Origin: JANXQE01 sp035651635 | GTDB taxonomy: Bacteria; Verrucomicrobiota; Verrucomicrobiia; Limisphaerales; UBA8199 | NCBI GenBank assembly: GCA_035651635.1 | Contig: DASRFK010000090.1 | Span: 1-33,162 of the forward strand | Length of the DNA stretch: 33,162 bases | Direction of reading: 5' to 3' | In this document: positions 23,725-32,490 of the stretch, in pieces | Position numbering within the stretch: the first letter of the stretch is position 1 | Layout of the letters: the number at the start of each line of letters is the position of its first letter | Program-made: the position numbers and the translations under genes | Notes under the pieces: generated by a model | Database searches by the model: none | What the model was told of the DNA's origin: nothing | The model's input: the letters and a program-made list of their open reading frames with translations, nothing else

Positions 23725-25281
23725 ATGAACGGCCCATTATCACCGGAGGAATTTCAGCGACAGCTGACTGATTTTGTGCGCCAGCAGTTTCAAAGCGGGC
23801 GTCCCGCCCCCGCCGCCGAAGCTGAGAGCGCGCCGGCTTCGCCCGAGGCTCACGCCTCCGGCAAAAACGACCCGCTTCAATTCAAATACAAACCGCGGGA
23901 GGTCAAGGCGTACCTGGATCGCTTCGTCATTAAACAGGACGAAGCCAAGAAGGTGCTCAGCGTCGCGCTCTGCGATCATTATCACCATGTTCGGCTGGCC
24001 CTGCAAGGAAAGGAGCTTCCCAATTATGCCAAGCAAAACATCATCCTGCTTGGCCCGACCGGTGTCGGCAAAACCTTTTTGATCCGCAAAGCAGCCGATT
24101 TAATCGGCGTCCCCTTCGTGAAAGCCGATGCCACCAAGTTTTCGGAGACCGGCTATGTCGGTGGGGATGTCGAAGACATGGTCAGGGACCTGCTCCGGCT
24201 GGCCGACGGAGATGTCACCCGCGCGCAACATGGGATTATTTACATCGATGAGATCGACAAAATTGCCACCGCCAACAACGTCAGCGGGCGCGATGTCAGC
24301 GGGCGCGGCGTCCAGACCAATTTGCTCAAGCTGATGGAGGAAACCGAAGTACCGGCACGCTCCCAAAACGACATCGCGGGCCAGATCCAGGCCATGATGG
24401 ATTTTACTCAGCGCGGGCGCAAGGCGCCCGCCACCATCAATACCAAGCACATTCTCTTCATGGTGAGCGGCGCTTTTGAAGGTTTGGAGAAAATCGTCCG
24501 ACGCCGATTGCGTGAGACCACAATTGGCTTCGGCGCGCGCGAGCGCCCGGAGGAAACCTCGGAAGCTATCCTGGGCGAGGCGCAAACCAGGGATTTCATT
24601 GAGTTCGGCTTCGAGCCGGAGTTTATCGGGCGCTTGCCCGTGCGGGTCGTTTGCCACTCGCTGAATGACGAGGACCTGTTCCTCATCTTGAAGAATTCCG
24701 AAGGCAGCATCATCCGGCAGTACGAGCAGGACTTTGCCGCCCACGGCATCGAGGTGCTTTTCGCCGACGAAGGACTGCGACGCATCGCGCAGCGCGCCGG
24801 CAGCGAACAGACAGGAGCGCGCGGACTGATGACGGTATGCGAGCGGGTGTTCCGGGACATTAAATTTGAACTGCCCTCGACCGAGGTGAAACGATTTGTG
24901 GTCACCGGAGAACTGGTGGACCACGCGCAGGCGGAATTGCAGAAGATCCTGTCTGATCCCCGCCAGGAAGAGCGCATCGTGGCCCGTCAGTTCGTGGATG
25001 AATTCGCCCTGCGCTTCCAGGAACAGCACGGGATGAAAATCAGTTTCACTCCCGCGGCCGCCGACCTGCTGGTTTCGAAGGCCCTGGCCGGGAACCAGTC
25101 CGTGCGCGACCTTTGCGCGACCAGGTTTAAGGACTTTCATTTTGGTTTGAAACTCATCGCCCAAAATTCAGGCCAGAACGAATTCGTGCTCGATAAGGAC
25201 GCTGTCGACGCTCCGGATAAGGTGCTGAGCGACTGGGTGGTGGCCAGTTACCGCCCCGAGCAAACCCGGCCTGCCAGCTGA
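23725..25281 (+). CDS. ClpX-like AAA+ unfoldase lacking the zinc domain, with extra C-terminal domain
   Basis: The ATG at 23725 was chosen because upstream residues would overlap the DUF4202 promoter. The 518-residue protein has ClpX core motifs: Walker A GPTGVGKT at 110-117, pore loop GYVG at 143-146, Walker B IIYIDEIDK with Asp175 and Glu176, Arg finger in FIGRLP at 301-306, and sensor II in GARGL (364-368). The IGF loop that docks ClpP is present at 267-269. Differences from ClpX: no N-terminal four-cysteine zinc domain (instead an Ala/Pro-rich linker), an insert around residues 212-228, and about 110 extra C-terminal residues (410-518) that resemble a second copy of the small AAA+ domain. 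It probably unfolds substrates for ClpP or acts alone. The next gene starts three bases after the stop. Confidence 0.88.
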   Translation: MNGPLSPEEFQRQLTDFVRQQFQSGRPAPAAEAESAPASPEAHASGKNDPLQFKYKPREVKAYLDRFVIKQDEAKKVLSVALCDHYHHVRLALQGKELPNYAKQNIILLGPTGVGKTFLIRKAADLIGVPFVKADATKFSETGYVGGDVEDMVRDLLRLADGDVTRAQHGIIYIDEIDKIATANNVSGRDVSGRGVQTNLLKLMEETEVPARSQNDIAGQIQAMMDFTQRGRKAPATINTKHILFMVSGAFEGLEKIVRRRLRETTIGFGARERPEETSEAILGEAQTRDFIEFGFEPEFIGRLPVRVVCHSLNDEDLFLILKNSEGSIIRQYEQDFAAHGIEVLFADEGLRRIAQRAGSEQTGARGLMTVCERVFRDIKFELPSTEVKRFVVTGELVDHAQAELQKILSDPRQEERIVARQFVDEFALRFQEQHGMKISFTPAAADLLVSKALAGNQSVRDLCATRFKDFHFGLKLIAQNSGQNEFVLDKDAVDAPDKVLSDWVVASYRPEQTRPAS

Positions 25282-25284
25282 CCG

Positions 25285-27378
25285 GTGCCCAAGACAATCG
25301 CCAAACGGGCGCGCGCCAGCGCTGCCCCGCCGCCGCAGGAAAAGCCACTGGACTCCGCCTGCCGCCTTTTAGGGCAAACTCGAACGGTTTGCCTGGTCCT
25401 GATGGTGCTGAGCGCCGTGGTGTTCTGGCCGGTCCATGCGTTTGACTACGTTAATTATGACGATGGCGATTACGTGAGCGCCAATCCTCACGTTCAAACG
25501 GGTCTATCGAAAGCGAACCTGGTTTGGGCGTTCACTTCCGGCCACGCCAGTAATTGGCATCCGCTCACCTGGCTGTCACATCAATTGGACTGGCAGGTAT
25601 TCGGGGCGCGGCCGGGGCCGCAACACCTGGTGAACCTGTGGTTTCATTGTTTGAATGCGGCTTTGGTGTTCCTGGTTTTGCGCCGAATGACCGGCGCCCA
25701 CTGGCCCAGCGCACTGGTGGCGGGTCTGTTCGCCTTGCACCCCTTGCGAGTCGAGTCGGTAGCGTGGATCTCCGAGCGCAAGGATGTGTTGAGCGGGCTG
25801 TTCTTTTTGCTGACGCTGGGCGCTTATGCCGAGTACGTCCGACGGCGCAACGAACCGCCGTCAGCACGGAACAGCCCTTGGCTGTGGTATTGCCTGGCCC
25901 TTGCGTGTTTTGCCCTGGGGTTGATGAGCAAACCAATGTTGGTCACCGTTCCATTTCTGCTGGTGTTATTGGACTGCTGGCCCCTTGGCAGGTGGCAGCT
26001 GGACCGAGAGGGGCTTCGCGCGCTCGTTCGCCTGGCGCTCGAGAAGGTGCCCTTTCTGATATTGGCAGCCGCTTCGAGCATTATAACGTTTGTAGTGCAA
26101 CGCCGGGGCGGGGCCGTGTCCACCAGCATTTCGCTGGGAGAGCGTGTTGCCAATGCCCTCGTGTCTTATGCCCGGTACCTTGGGAAGACGGTCTGGCCGA
26201 TCAACCTGTCGGTACTTTATCCACACCCGGGACACTGGGCTGGCTGGAAAGTCGCGGGAGCCCTTGCGCTCGTGTTGCTGATTTCCTTCACTGTGGCGCT
26301 CCAGGCACGCCGTCGTCCGTACCTCGTCGTTGGCTGGCTTTGGTACCTCGGTACCCTGGTGCCCGTAATCGGGTTGGTCCAGGTCGGAATCCAGTCGATG
26401 GCGGATCGTTACACGTATCTGCCGTGCATCGGATTATTCATCATGGGAGTTTGGATGGGCGCTGAACTGGTCAGCCAGCAGGCGGGGGCCGAAAAACCGG
26501 CGACCGTCCTGGCCAGTTTGCTGATTGCCGGGCTTGCTTGCGCTTCGCGCCACCAGGTTTATTTCTGGAGCGACAGCCAGGCATTGTTCCAGAGAGCCAT
26601 TGATGTGACCACGGACAACTATCTGGCCTATAATAACCTTGGGTATTACCTGTCCGGCAAAGGCGAGGCTGGGCGGGCCAAGGAATATTACAAAAAATCT
26701 CTGGCCATCAACCCCCTGTATCCGGATGCCTTAAATAATCTTGGGTTTGCCCTCGCTGGCGAAGGTGATTACGCCCAGGCAATCCCGTTGTATGAAGCTG
26801 CGCTGCGCGTCAGTCCAAATCAGCCCGAGATTCACAATAATCTCGGCAACGCGCTTTCAGAGTCGGGACATATTCCAGAGGCCCTCGAGCAGTACCTCAC
26901 GGCGCTGCGCTTACAACCGGATCATGCCGAAGCTCACAACAACCTGGGCATCGCCCTGGCGATGCAAGGCAAGCTGGACGAGGCGCTGACGCATTTCCGC
27001 CTGGCGCTCCAGTCCAAGCCAAACTACGCGAGCGCCCACAGCAATCTGGGCAACGCGCTGGCTGCGCAGCACAAACTGTCCGAAGCAGCCAGGCAATATG
27101 AGGAATCGTTGCGGCTCAATCCAGCCGATCCGCAAGCTCATAACAACCTGGGCAACGTGCTAATGGAACAAGGCAAGGCGGAGGACGCCATCGCTCAATA
27201 CGAGGAGGCCCTTCGGTTGAAGGCGGATAATCCCGAGGCTCACTTCAACCTCGCGGTCGCTTTCCTCCGAGCCAATCGGCGCAATGAAGCCGCGGCCCAT
27301 TTCCAACAAGTCTTGCGCCTCAACCCAGCGAATGCGGAAGCCAGGCGACAGCTGGAATTGTTGTCCATCGGCAAGTAA
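25285..27378 (+). CDS. TMTC-like polytopic membrane protein with seven TPRs, probable GT-C glycosyltransferase
   Basis: A GTG start at 25285, three bases after the ClpX-like stop, gives a 697-residue protein. The first 430 residues contain about ten hydrophobic helices. YVNYDDGDYV (Asp59, Asp60) lies in the first extra-membrane loop, where GT-C glycosyltransferases keep their catalytic acids. NWHPLTWLSHQ near 90-100 and HPLRVESVAWISERKDVLSG are hallmarks of the bacterial relatives of eukaryotic TMTC O-mannosyltransferases. Residues 445-690 are seven consecutive 34-residue TPRs (for example AHNNLGIALAMQGKLDEALT). It should transfer a sugar from a lipid-linked donor to a protein, with the TPRs binding the acceptor; this is inference. 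It is co-transcribed with the unfoldase by spacing. Confidence 0.85.
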   Translation: MPKTIAKRARASAAPPPQEKPLDSACRLLGQTRTVCLVLMVLSAVVFWPVHAFDYVNYDDGDYVSANPHVQTGLSKANLVWAFTSGHASNWHPLTWLSHQLDWQVFGARPGPQHLVNLWFHCLNAALVFLVLRRMTGAHWPSALVAGLFALHPLRVESVAWISERKDVLSGLFFLLTLGAYAEYVRRRNEPPSARNSPWLWYCLALACFALGLMSKPMLVTVPFLLVLLDCWPLGRWQLDREGLRALVRLALEKVPFLILAAASSIITFVVQRRGGAVSTSISLGERVANALVSYARYLGKTVWPINLSVLYPHPGHWAGWKVAGALALVLLISFTVALQARRRPYLVVGWLWYLGTLVPVIGLVQVGIQSMADRYTYLPCIGLFIMGVWMGAELVSQQAGAEKPATVLASLLIAGLACASRHQVYFWSDSQALFQRAIDVTTDNYLAYNNLGYYLSGKGEAGRAKEYYKKSLAINPLYPDALNNLGFALAGEGDYAQAIPLYEAALRVSPNQPEIHNNLGNALSESGHIPEALEQYLTALRLQPDHAEAHNNLGIALAMQGKLDEALTHFRLALQSKPNYASAHSNLGNALAAQHKLSEAARQYEESLRLNPADPQAHNNLGNVLMEQGKAEDAIAQYEEALRLKADNPEAHFNLAVAFLRANRRNEAAAHFQQVLRLNPANAEARRQLELLSIGK

Positions 27379-27580
27379 GTCTTACCCGCAAAGCTGAGCA
27401 GCCGCTGGGGTACCTGATGCTTTGACAACAGCTGTTTCAATGGAACGTTATAAAAGGAGGCTTGAACGTCTATCCGCGGTATCCAGACGGCAAGTTGCTC
27501 CAGTGGTGTTTGGCTGGTGGCGGGGCCAAGCGTCACCCGAGGCAAGGTTTTCGCCAGGAAAGGGTTTTGTCATAGACAGG

Positions 27581-29113
27581 ATGAAAGCGATCACTCTCTG
27601 CGTGCTGCTGGCGTGTTGCGCCGCCGCCCAAGGACGCACTACTAATAACCCACCCGCCAGGTTAACGGTCGAAGAGAAACCGATTAACCGGGAAATTCGC
27701 GCTCCCATCAGCTTTGCGCCAGTAATCAAGAAAGTCGCTCCAAGTGTGGTCACTATCTACTCAACCATGACCATCCGCGAGCGCGCTCCACAAAGTCCAT
27801 TTTCTGACGATCCCTTCTTGCGTCGGTTTTTTGGCGATCAATTCGGCCAGTCAGAACCGCGCAATCATAAAGCCCAGGGTTTAGGTTCGGGCGTTATTGT
27901 TTCTCCCGATGGCTACATTCTCACCGCCAACCATGTCGTCGAAGGAGCCGACACCGTGAAGGTTGCCCTCTCCGATGGCGAGCGGGAGTTCGACGCCAAA
28001 GTTGTCGGGACCGACCCGCCTACCGATGTGGCAGTGTTGCGCATCGACGCCAAGAAGCCACTTCCGGCCATTGTCCTGGCCGACAGCGACAAGCTCGAAG
28101 TCGGTGACATGGTCCTGGCCATCGGAAATCCCTTCGCGGTCGGCCAGACGGTGACTCTGGGGATCATTAGCGCGCTGCAACGCGGTGGCTTTGGCATCAC
28201 AGGCTACGAGGATTTCATTCAAACCGATGCCGCAATCAACCCGGGCAATTCGGGGGGAGCCCTGGTCGACGTTGATGGACGGCTGGTGGGCATTAACACG
28301 GCGATTCTGAGCCGAAGCGGGGGTTTTCAAGGGGTTGGCTTTGCGGTGCCCATCAACATGGCCCGCTACGTGATGGACCGCTTGATCTCCTCGGGCAAGG
28401 TGGTCCGCGGGTATTTAGGCATCAACATTCAGCCCCTAACTCCCGAGCTGGCGAAAGAGTTCAATCTGCCTGACGAGAGCAGCGGTGTTTTGGTGGGCGG
28501 CGTGACCGGAAACAGCGCCGCCGCCAAGGCGGGTGTCCAGGATGGCGATGTCATCGTCGAATTCAACGGAAAGAAAGTCACCGACCCACGCAACTTGCAG
28601 CTCCTGGTAGCGCAGACGCCGCCGGGGAGCAGGGTCAGCTTACGTGTTTTGCGCGGCACTCCGGGAAGCAAGCCAATCGAAAAGACGCTAAGTGCCAATC
28701 TGGCAGAACTTCCCCAGGAAGCGCTGGCGGGGCGCGCTCGCAACCCGCTTGATGATGGGAACCAGCAAGGCACCGACGCATTGGACGGTGTCGAGGTAAC
28801 TGATTTGGATGCTGCAGCGCGCCGGCAGTTGGATATCCCCCGGAACATCCAGGGTGCCCTGGTCGTGAACGTCGATCCGGACTGCAATGCCGCCCAAGCA
28901 GGGCTTGGCCAGGGCGACGTCATCCTGGAAATCAACCATCAACATGTCCGCAACGCAGACGACGCGGTCGCGTTAAGCCAAAAGGTCAAAAGTCCGCGCT
29001 TACTCTTGCGTGTTTGGAGTCGTTCTGGCCCGGGAGCGGGCGGAACACGTTACCTGGTGGTGGAGAACTCTAAGAGTAATGGTGGCGGCGCTGGGGAACG
29101 AAATGAACGATGA
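27581..29113 (+). CDS. DegP/HtrA-family periplasmic serine protease
   Basis: The ATG at 27581 gives a signal peptide (MKAITLCVLLACCAAAQG); in-frame upstream ATG/TTG codons would bury it under about 50 basic residues. The 510-residue protein has a trypsin-like domain with His118 in LTANHVVEG, Asp149 in TDVAVLRID and Ser224 in NPGNSGGAL. Two PDZ domains follow, about 280-370 (YLGINIQPL, AGVQDGDVIVEFNGK) and 405-490 (AGLGQGDVILEINHQ). A short Gln/Arg-rich region before the protease domain matches the LA loop. Such proteins degrade or chaperone misfolded periplasmic proteins. FtsH starts 53 bases downstream, so both are probably in one transcript. About 200 bases separate it from the preceding TPR gene. 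Confidence 0.93.
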   Translation: MKAITLCVLLACCAAAQGRTTNNPPARLTVEEKPINREIRAPISFAPVIKKVAPSVVTIYSTMTIRERAPQSPFSDDPFLRRFFGDQFGQSEPRNHKAQGLGSGVIVSPDGYILTANHVVEGADTVKVALSDGEREFDAKVVGTDPPTDVAVLRIDAKKPLPAIVLADSDKLEVGDMVLAIGNPFAVGQTVTLGIISALQRGGFGITGYEDFIQTDAAINPGNSGGALVDVDGRLVGINTAILSRSGGFQGVGFAVPINMARYVMDRLISSGKVVRGYLGINIQPLTPELAKEFNLPDESSGVLVGGVTGNSAAAKAGVQDGDVIVEFNGKKVTDPRNLQLLVAQTPPGSRVSLRVLRGTPGSKPIEKTLSANLAELPQEALAGRARNPLDDGNQQGTDALDGVEVTDLDAAARRQLDIPRNIQGALVVNVDPDCNAAQAGLGQGDVILEINHQHVRNADDAVALSQKVKSPRLLLRVWSRSGPGAGGTRYLVVENSKSNGGGAGERNER

Positions 29114-29166
29114 CTTAAATCCGACTGAACGGCAGCAACACGTTTCGCCGCGAACTTGACGAGGTT

Positions 29167-31188
29167 ATGGAGCAGCGCGATCCAACCTCGAAAGGTGACC
29201 CGAAATCCAAGCGGCCCAAATGGAGTTCACCGCTGTGGTATTTACCGATAATGATTCTTCTGCTGTGGTTCTGGCAGAGCACGGTCTCGCAATTATCCTA
29301 TCGCACAATTCCCTATAGCGAGTTCAAAAGCTACCTGGCTCGCCACGAAGTGGTCCGCTGCGTCGTGCGCGACGATGAGATCCAAGGTGAGATCCTTCCT
29401 AAGCCTGCTGCAGCTCCCGTTTCGGCAGGAGCCGCCGCCCAGACCAATAGCTCGATCGCCAAGACTACTGACGCAGCGGCCAAGCGCGTTCCGGCGGAAC
29501 CCAAAACCATTCTTTTCCGCACCGTGCGGGTTGAGGATTCCCAGCTGGTCGACGAGTTGCAGGGAGCCGGCGTGCAATTCCGCGGCGAACGCCCAAATCT
29601 CATGTCGCAGTTCCTGCTTTCGTGGATTGTCCCCATTGGCATCATGATCCTGATCTGGTCGTTTATTGGTCGGCGGCTCGGCAGCGCCGGCGAATCGATT
29701 CTCAGTTTTGGAAAGAGCAAAGCCCGCTTGGTTGCCGAAAAGGAGACCGGCGTGACCTTCAGCGATGTTGCCGGCTGCGAGGAGGCCAAATATGAGCTGC
29801 AGGAGGTGGTCGATTTCCTGAAGCATCCGCAACGCTACAAATCCATCGGCGCAAATATTCCGAAGGGTGTCTTGCTGATCGGCCCGCCAGGCACGGGAAA
29901 AACGTTGCTCGCCAAAGCGGTGGCCGGCGAGGCGCACGTGCCATTTTATTCGCTGAGCGGGAGCGATTTTGTCGAGATGTTCGTCGGCGTCGGCGCCGCG
30001 CGGGTGCGCGATCTCTTTCAGCAAGCCAAGGCCAAGGCCCCGTGCATTGTCTTCATCGACGAGTTGGACGCCATTGGACGCCAGCGGGGAGTGCACGTAG
30101 GGGCGGTGAACGATGAACGCGAGCAGACGCTCAATCAATTGCTGGTAGAAATGGACGGGTTCGCCGTCAATGCCGGCGTGATTGTCCTGGCCGCTACCAA
30201 CCGCCCGGACGTGTTGGATCGTGCCCTGTTGCGCCCTGGCCGCTTCGACCGCCAGGTGGTGGTCGACGCCCCCGACATTGATGGCCGTGAGGCGATCTTG
30301 AAGGTTCACGTGCGCGGCAAGCCCTTGGCCAAAGAGGTTGACCTGCGCCGCATCGCTCAAGCCACGCCCGGATTCTCCGGGGCGGACCTGGCAAATGCCA
30401 TTAATGAAGCCGCTCTGCTGGCCGCGCGCCGCCATGCCAGCGAGATTGCTCAAAAAGATCTCGAAGATGCCGTTGAAAAGGTGGTGGCCGGACCTGAACG
30501 CAAGAGCCGTCGGTTGAGAGAAGAGGAGAAGCGCCGTGTGGCCTATCATGAGACGGGCCACGCTTTGGTGGCCGCCTTCAGCCCAGGGGCCGATCCGGTG
30601 CACAAAATCAGCGTCATACCCCGTGGCCGCGCCGCTTTGGGCTACACGTTGCAACTGCCGGCCGACGATCAATTCCTGATGACCCGTTCGCAACTCCTCG
30701 ATCGCATTCGCGGCATGCTTGGCGGCCGCGCCGCCGAAGAGGTCATTTTCAATGAAGTGACCACTGGAGCCGAAAACGATCTCGAACATGCCACCGCGCT
30801 GGCCCGCCAAATGGTCTGTATCTTCGGCATGAGCAAATCCGTCGGCCTGGTCCGTTGCGCCCAACGCCAAAACGGAACGTACCTGCCGGGTGTCGATGGA
30901 ACCTTCCAGCGCGATTGCAGCGAGCGCACTGCTCAAGAGATTGACGAAGAGGTGAAGAGGATCCTCGACGAGGCGTATGCCCAGGCCAAGTCTATTCTCG
31001 AAACGCATCGCCCACAGCTTGAGTTGGTCACCCGGAGATTGCTGGAAGAGGAAACCCTCGACGCTAAGGCCTTCAATTCCTTGATTGGCCGATCTCCGCA
31101 GCTCGATCGACAGCGTCCCGGCCAGCCCGTGGATATCGCGCCGCATCCCAACGGCACCGGCAACGGACATCAGACACACGTGGAATGA
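29167..31188 (+). CDS. ftsH: ATP-dependent zinc metalloprotease FtsH
   Basis: A 673-residue membrane-anchored protease. The N-terminal helices are at 22-38 and 148-168, with a periplasmic region between them that carries an Ala-rich insert (about 78-110). The AAA+ domain has Walker A GPPGTGKT at 239-246, Walker B IVFIDELDAIG, the pore motif FVEMFVGVGAARV, and an SRH with RPGRFDR. The zinc protease site is HETGH at 461-465, with third ligand Asp538 in GAENDLEHAT. The C-terminus is a hydrophilic tail rich in Gly and His. It degrades unassembled membrane proteins and short-lived regulators. It follows htrA by 53 bases. Confidence 0.96.
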   Translation: MEQRDPTSKGDPKSKRPKWSSPLWYLPIMILLLWFWQSTVSQLSYRTIPYSEFKSYLARHEVVRCVVRDDEIQGEILPKPAAAPVSAGAAAQTNSSIAKTTDAAAKRVPAEPKTILFRTVRVEDSQLVDELQGAGVQFRGERPNLMSQFLLSWIVPIGIMILIWSFIGRRLGSAGESILSFGKSKARLVAEKETGVTFSDVAGCEEAKYELQEVVDFLKHPQRYKSIGANIPKGVLLIGPPGTGKTLLAKAVAGEAHVPFYSLSGSDFVEMFVGVGAARVRDLFQQAKAKAPCIVFIDELDAIGRQRGVHVGAVNDEREQTLNQLLVEMDGFAVNAGVIVLAATNRPDVLDRALLRPGRFDRQVVVDAPDIDGREAILKVHVRGKPLAKEVDLRRIAQATPGFSGADLANAINEAALLAARRHASEIAQKDLEDAVEKVVAGPERKSRRLREEEKRRVAYHETGHALVAAFSPGADPVHKISVIPRGRAALGYTLQLPADDQFLMTRSQLLDRIRGMLGGRAAEEVIFNEVTTGAENDLEHATALARQMVCIFGMSKSVGLVRCAQRQNGTYLPGVDGTFQRDCSERTAQEIDEEVKRILDEAYAQAKSILETHRPQLELVTRRLLEEETLDAKAFNSLIGRSPQLDRQRPGQPVDIAPHPNGTGNGHQTHVE

Positions 31189-31322
31189 GCCGGTGCTCGG
31201 GGCGGGGGGAGTAATCTTGTCTCCTGGGCTTGCCCTGGCCTCGGTCCAGTGAGGGCGCAAGCTGCCGCGGGGACTCCAGTACCACCGCCGTTGGGCTAAT
31301 CGCACCTCGGGAATCGCCAACT

Positions 31323-31350
31323 TTGACAAAAATCAAGCTCCAGGCATCAT
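31323..31350 (+). promoter_or_regulatory. Candidate sigma-70 promoter of the J-domain gene
   Basis: A perfect TTGACA at 31323-31328 and CATCAT at 31345-31350 (4/6 match) are 16 bases apart, about 37 bases before the ATG at 31387. No CIRCE element or sigma-32-type box was recognised in this interval. Confidence 0.4.
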
Positions 31351-31386
31351 TGTGAAGTAGCGGGGCTCTTGCTCCGCAAAGGCGCT

Positions 31387-32436
31387 ATGCCCGTTCGATA
31401 CAAAGACTATTACGAAATTCTTGGCGTGTCGCGCACTGCCACCGACACGGAAATTAAGAAGGCCTTTCGCAAGCTGGCTCGCGAATATCACCCGGATGTC
31501 GCTAAAAACAAGAAGCAGGCCGAAGAAAAATTTAAGGACATCAACGAAGCTTACGAGGTTCTCGGGGATGCGGCCAAACGCAAAAAGTACGATGAGTTGG
31601 GCGCTAACTGGAGCTCCGGGTCGGAATTCCGTCCGCCCCCGGGTTGGGAGTCTCATACTGGCACCGGCGGCTTTCCCGGACGTGGCCCACAAGGCCAGGA
31701 GTACGAATTCCATTTCGGCGGAACCGGCTTCAGTGATTTTTTTGAGCAACTCTTTGGGTCCCGAGGCGGCCGCAGTGGCGGTGGATTTGGCCGGCCCGGC
31801 GCTTTTTCCCAGGAAGACCTGGCTGAGCGCGGCCGAGACATCGAGGGCGATATCATGGTCACACTCGAAGAAGCCTTGCGCGGCTCAGTGCGCTCCGTTT
31901 CGGTTCGGCACGGCGTTCCGTGCGAACATTGTGGCGGCACCGGCCAGCGCGCCCGCCACGTTTGCAACGTTTGCGGCGGGACCGGGCAGGTGCCCAAAAC
32001 CAACACGTACCAGGTAAAGATCCCCGCCGGCGTCTCCGACGGCCAACGCTTGCGCGTGGCCGGGCGCGGCGAAATCGGGCAAGGCGGCGGGGAAGCCGGC
32101 GACCTTTACCTGCGCGTCCGCTTTGCCAAACATCCCGATTTCGAAGTCCAGGGGCATAATCTGTTGTACGACGCCGAACTGGCGCCTTGGGAGGCGGTGC
32201 TGGGCAGTAACATTTCGGTTCCAACTCTGAATGGGCCGGTCAATATAAAGATTCCCGCGGGCACCCAGGCCGGACAAAAGCTCAGGGTCCGCGGCCGGGG
32301 GTTGCCCGAGCGGGGCGGTGCCAACGGAGACCTGATCGTTGTCACTCGTATCGAAGTGCCTTCCAAAGTTTCGGAAGCCGAACGCAAACTGTGGGAACAA
32401 CTTGCCCGCGAGTCCAAATTCAATCCGCGCGATTGA
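31387..32436 (+). CDS. DnaJ-like co-chaperone with a reduced (half) zinc finger
   Basis: The ATG at 31387 (MPVRYKDYYEILGV) is the canonical J-domain start. The 349-residue protein has a J domain with HPD at 35-37, a Gly/Phe-rich linker (about 80-145), then a C-terminal substrate-binding region ending in KLWEQLARESKFNPRD. Between them are only two CxxCxGxG motifs: CEHCGGTG (Cys179, Cys182) and CNVCGGTG (Cys193, Cys196). DnaJ normally has four and CbpA none, so this protein is intermediate and could bind one zinc. It should stimulate DnaK ATPase. It is preceded by its own candidate promoter 198 bases after ftsH, and no DnaK is in the window. Confidence 0.92.
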   Translation: MPVRYKDYYEILGVSRTATDTEIKKAFRKLAREYHPDVAKNKKQAEEKFKDINEAYEVLGDAAKRKKYDELGANWSSGSEFRPPPGWESHTGTGGFPGRGPQGQEYEFHFGGTGFSDFFEQLFGSRGGRSGGGFGRPGAFSQEDLAERGRDIEGDIMVTLEEALRGSVRSVSVRHGVPCEHCGGTGQRARHVCNVCGGTGQVPKTNTYQVKIPAGVSDGQRLRVAGRGEIGQGGGEAGDLYLRVRFAKHPDFEVQGHNLLYDAELAPWEAVLGSNISVPTLNGPVNIKIPAGTQAGQKLRVRGRGLPERGGANGDLIVVTRIEVPSKVSEAERKLWEQLARESKFNPRD

Positions 32437-32460
32437 GAGCGGATCACGGACTCCTATTTG

Positions 32461-32480
32461 CCAGTGGCTGCTGCCACTGG
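32461..32480. promoter_or_regulatory. Small hairpin between the J-protein and GIY-YIG genes
   Basis: CCAGTGG (32461-32467) pairs with CCACTGG (32474-32480) over a six-base loop, just upstream of the ATG at 32491. It may be a weak terminator for the J-protein gene or may occlude the ribosome-binding site. Confidence 0.4.
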
Positions 32481-32490
32481 ACTGCCTGAG

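Noticed and set aside
24100..25164. A 354-codon open frame antisense to the ClpX-like gene
   Set aside because: It overlaps the Walker and sensor motifs of a real AAA+ gene and reads as unstructured sequence.
27422..27580. A TTGACA box, TATAAA and AAAAGGAGG before htrA, suggesting a promoter or leader peptide
   Set aside because: The TTGACA-TATAAA spacing is 21 bases, too long for sigma-70. The only start codon after the AGGAGG is a TTG one base away. An N-terminal extension of HtrA from here would bury the signal peptide.
29293..31329. A 678-codon open frame antisense to ftsH
   Set aside because: ftsH has every catalytic motif on the plus strand. The antisense frame has no recognisable domain and is explained by GC-rich codon bias.
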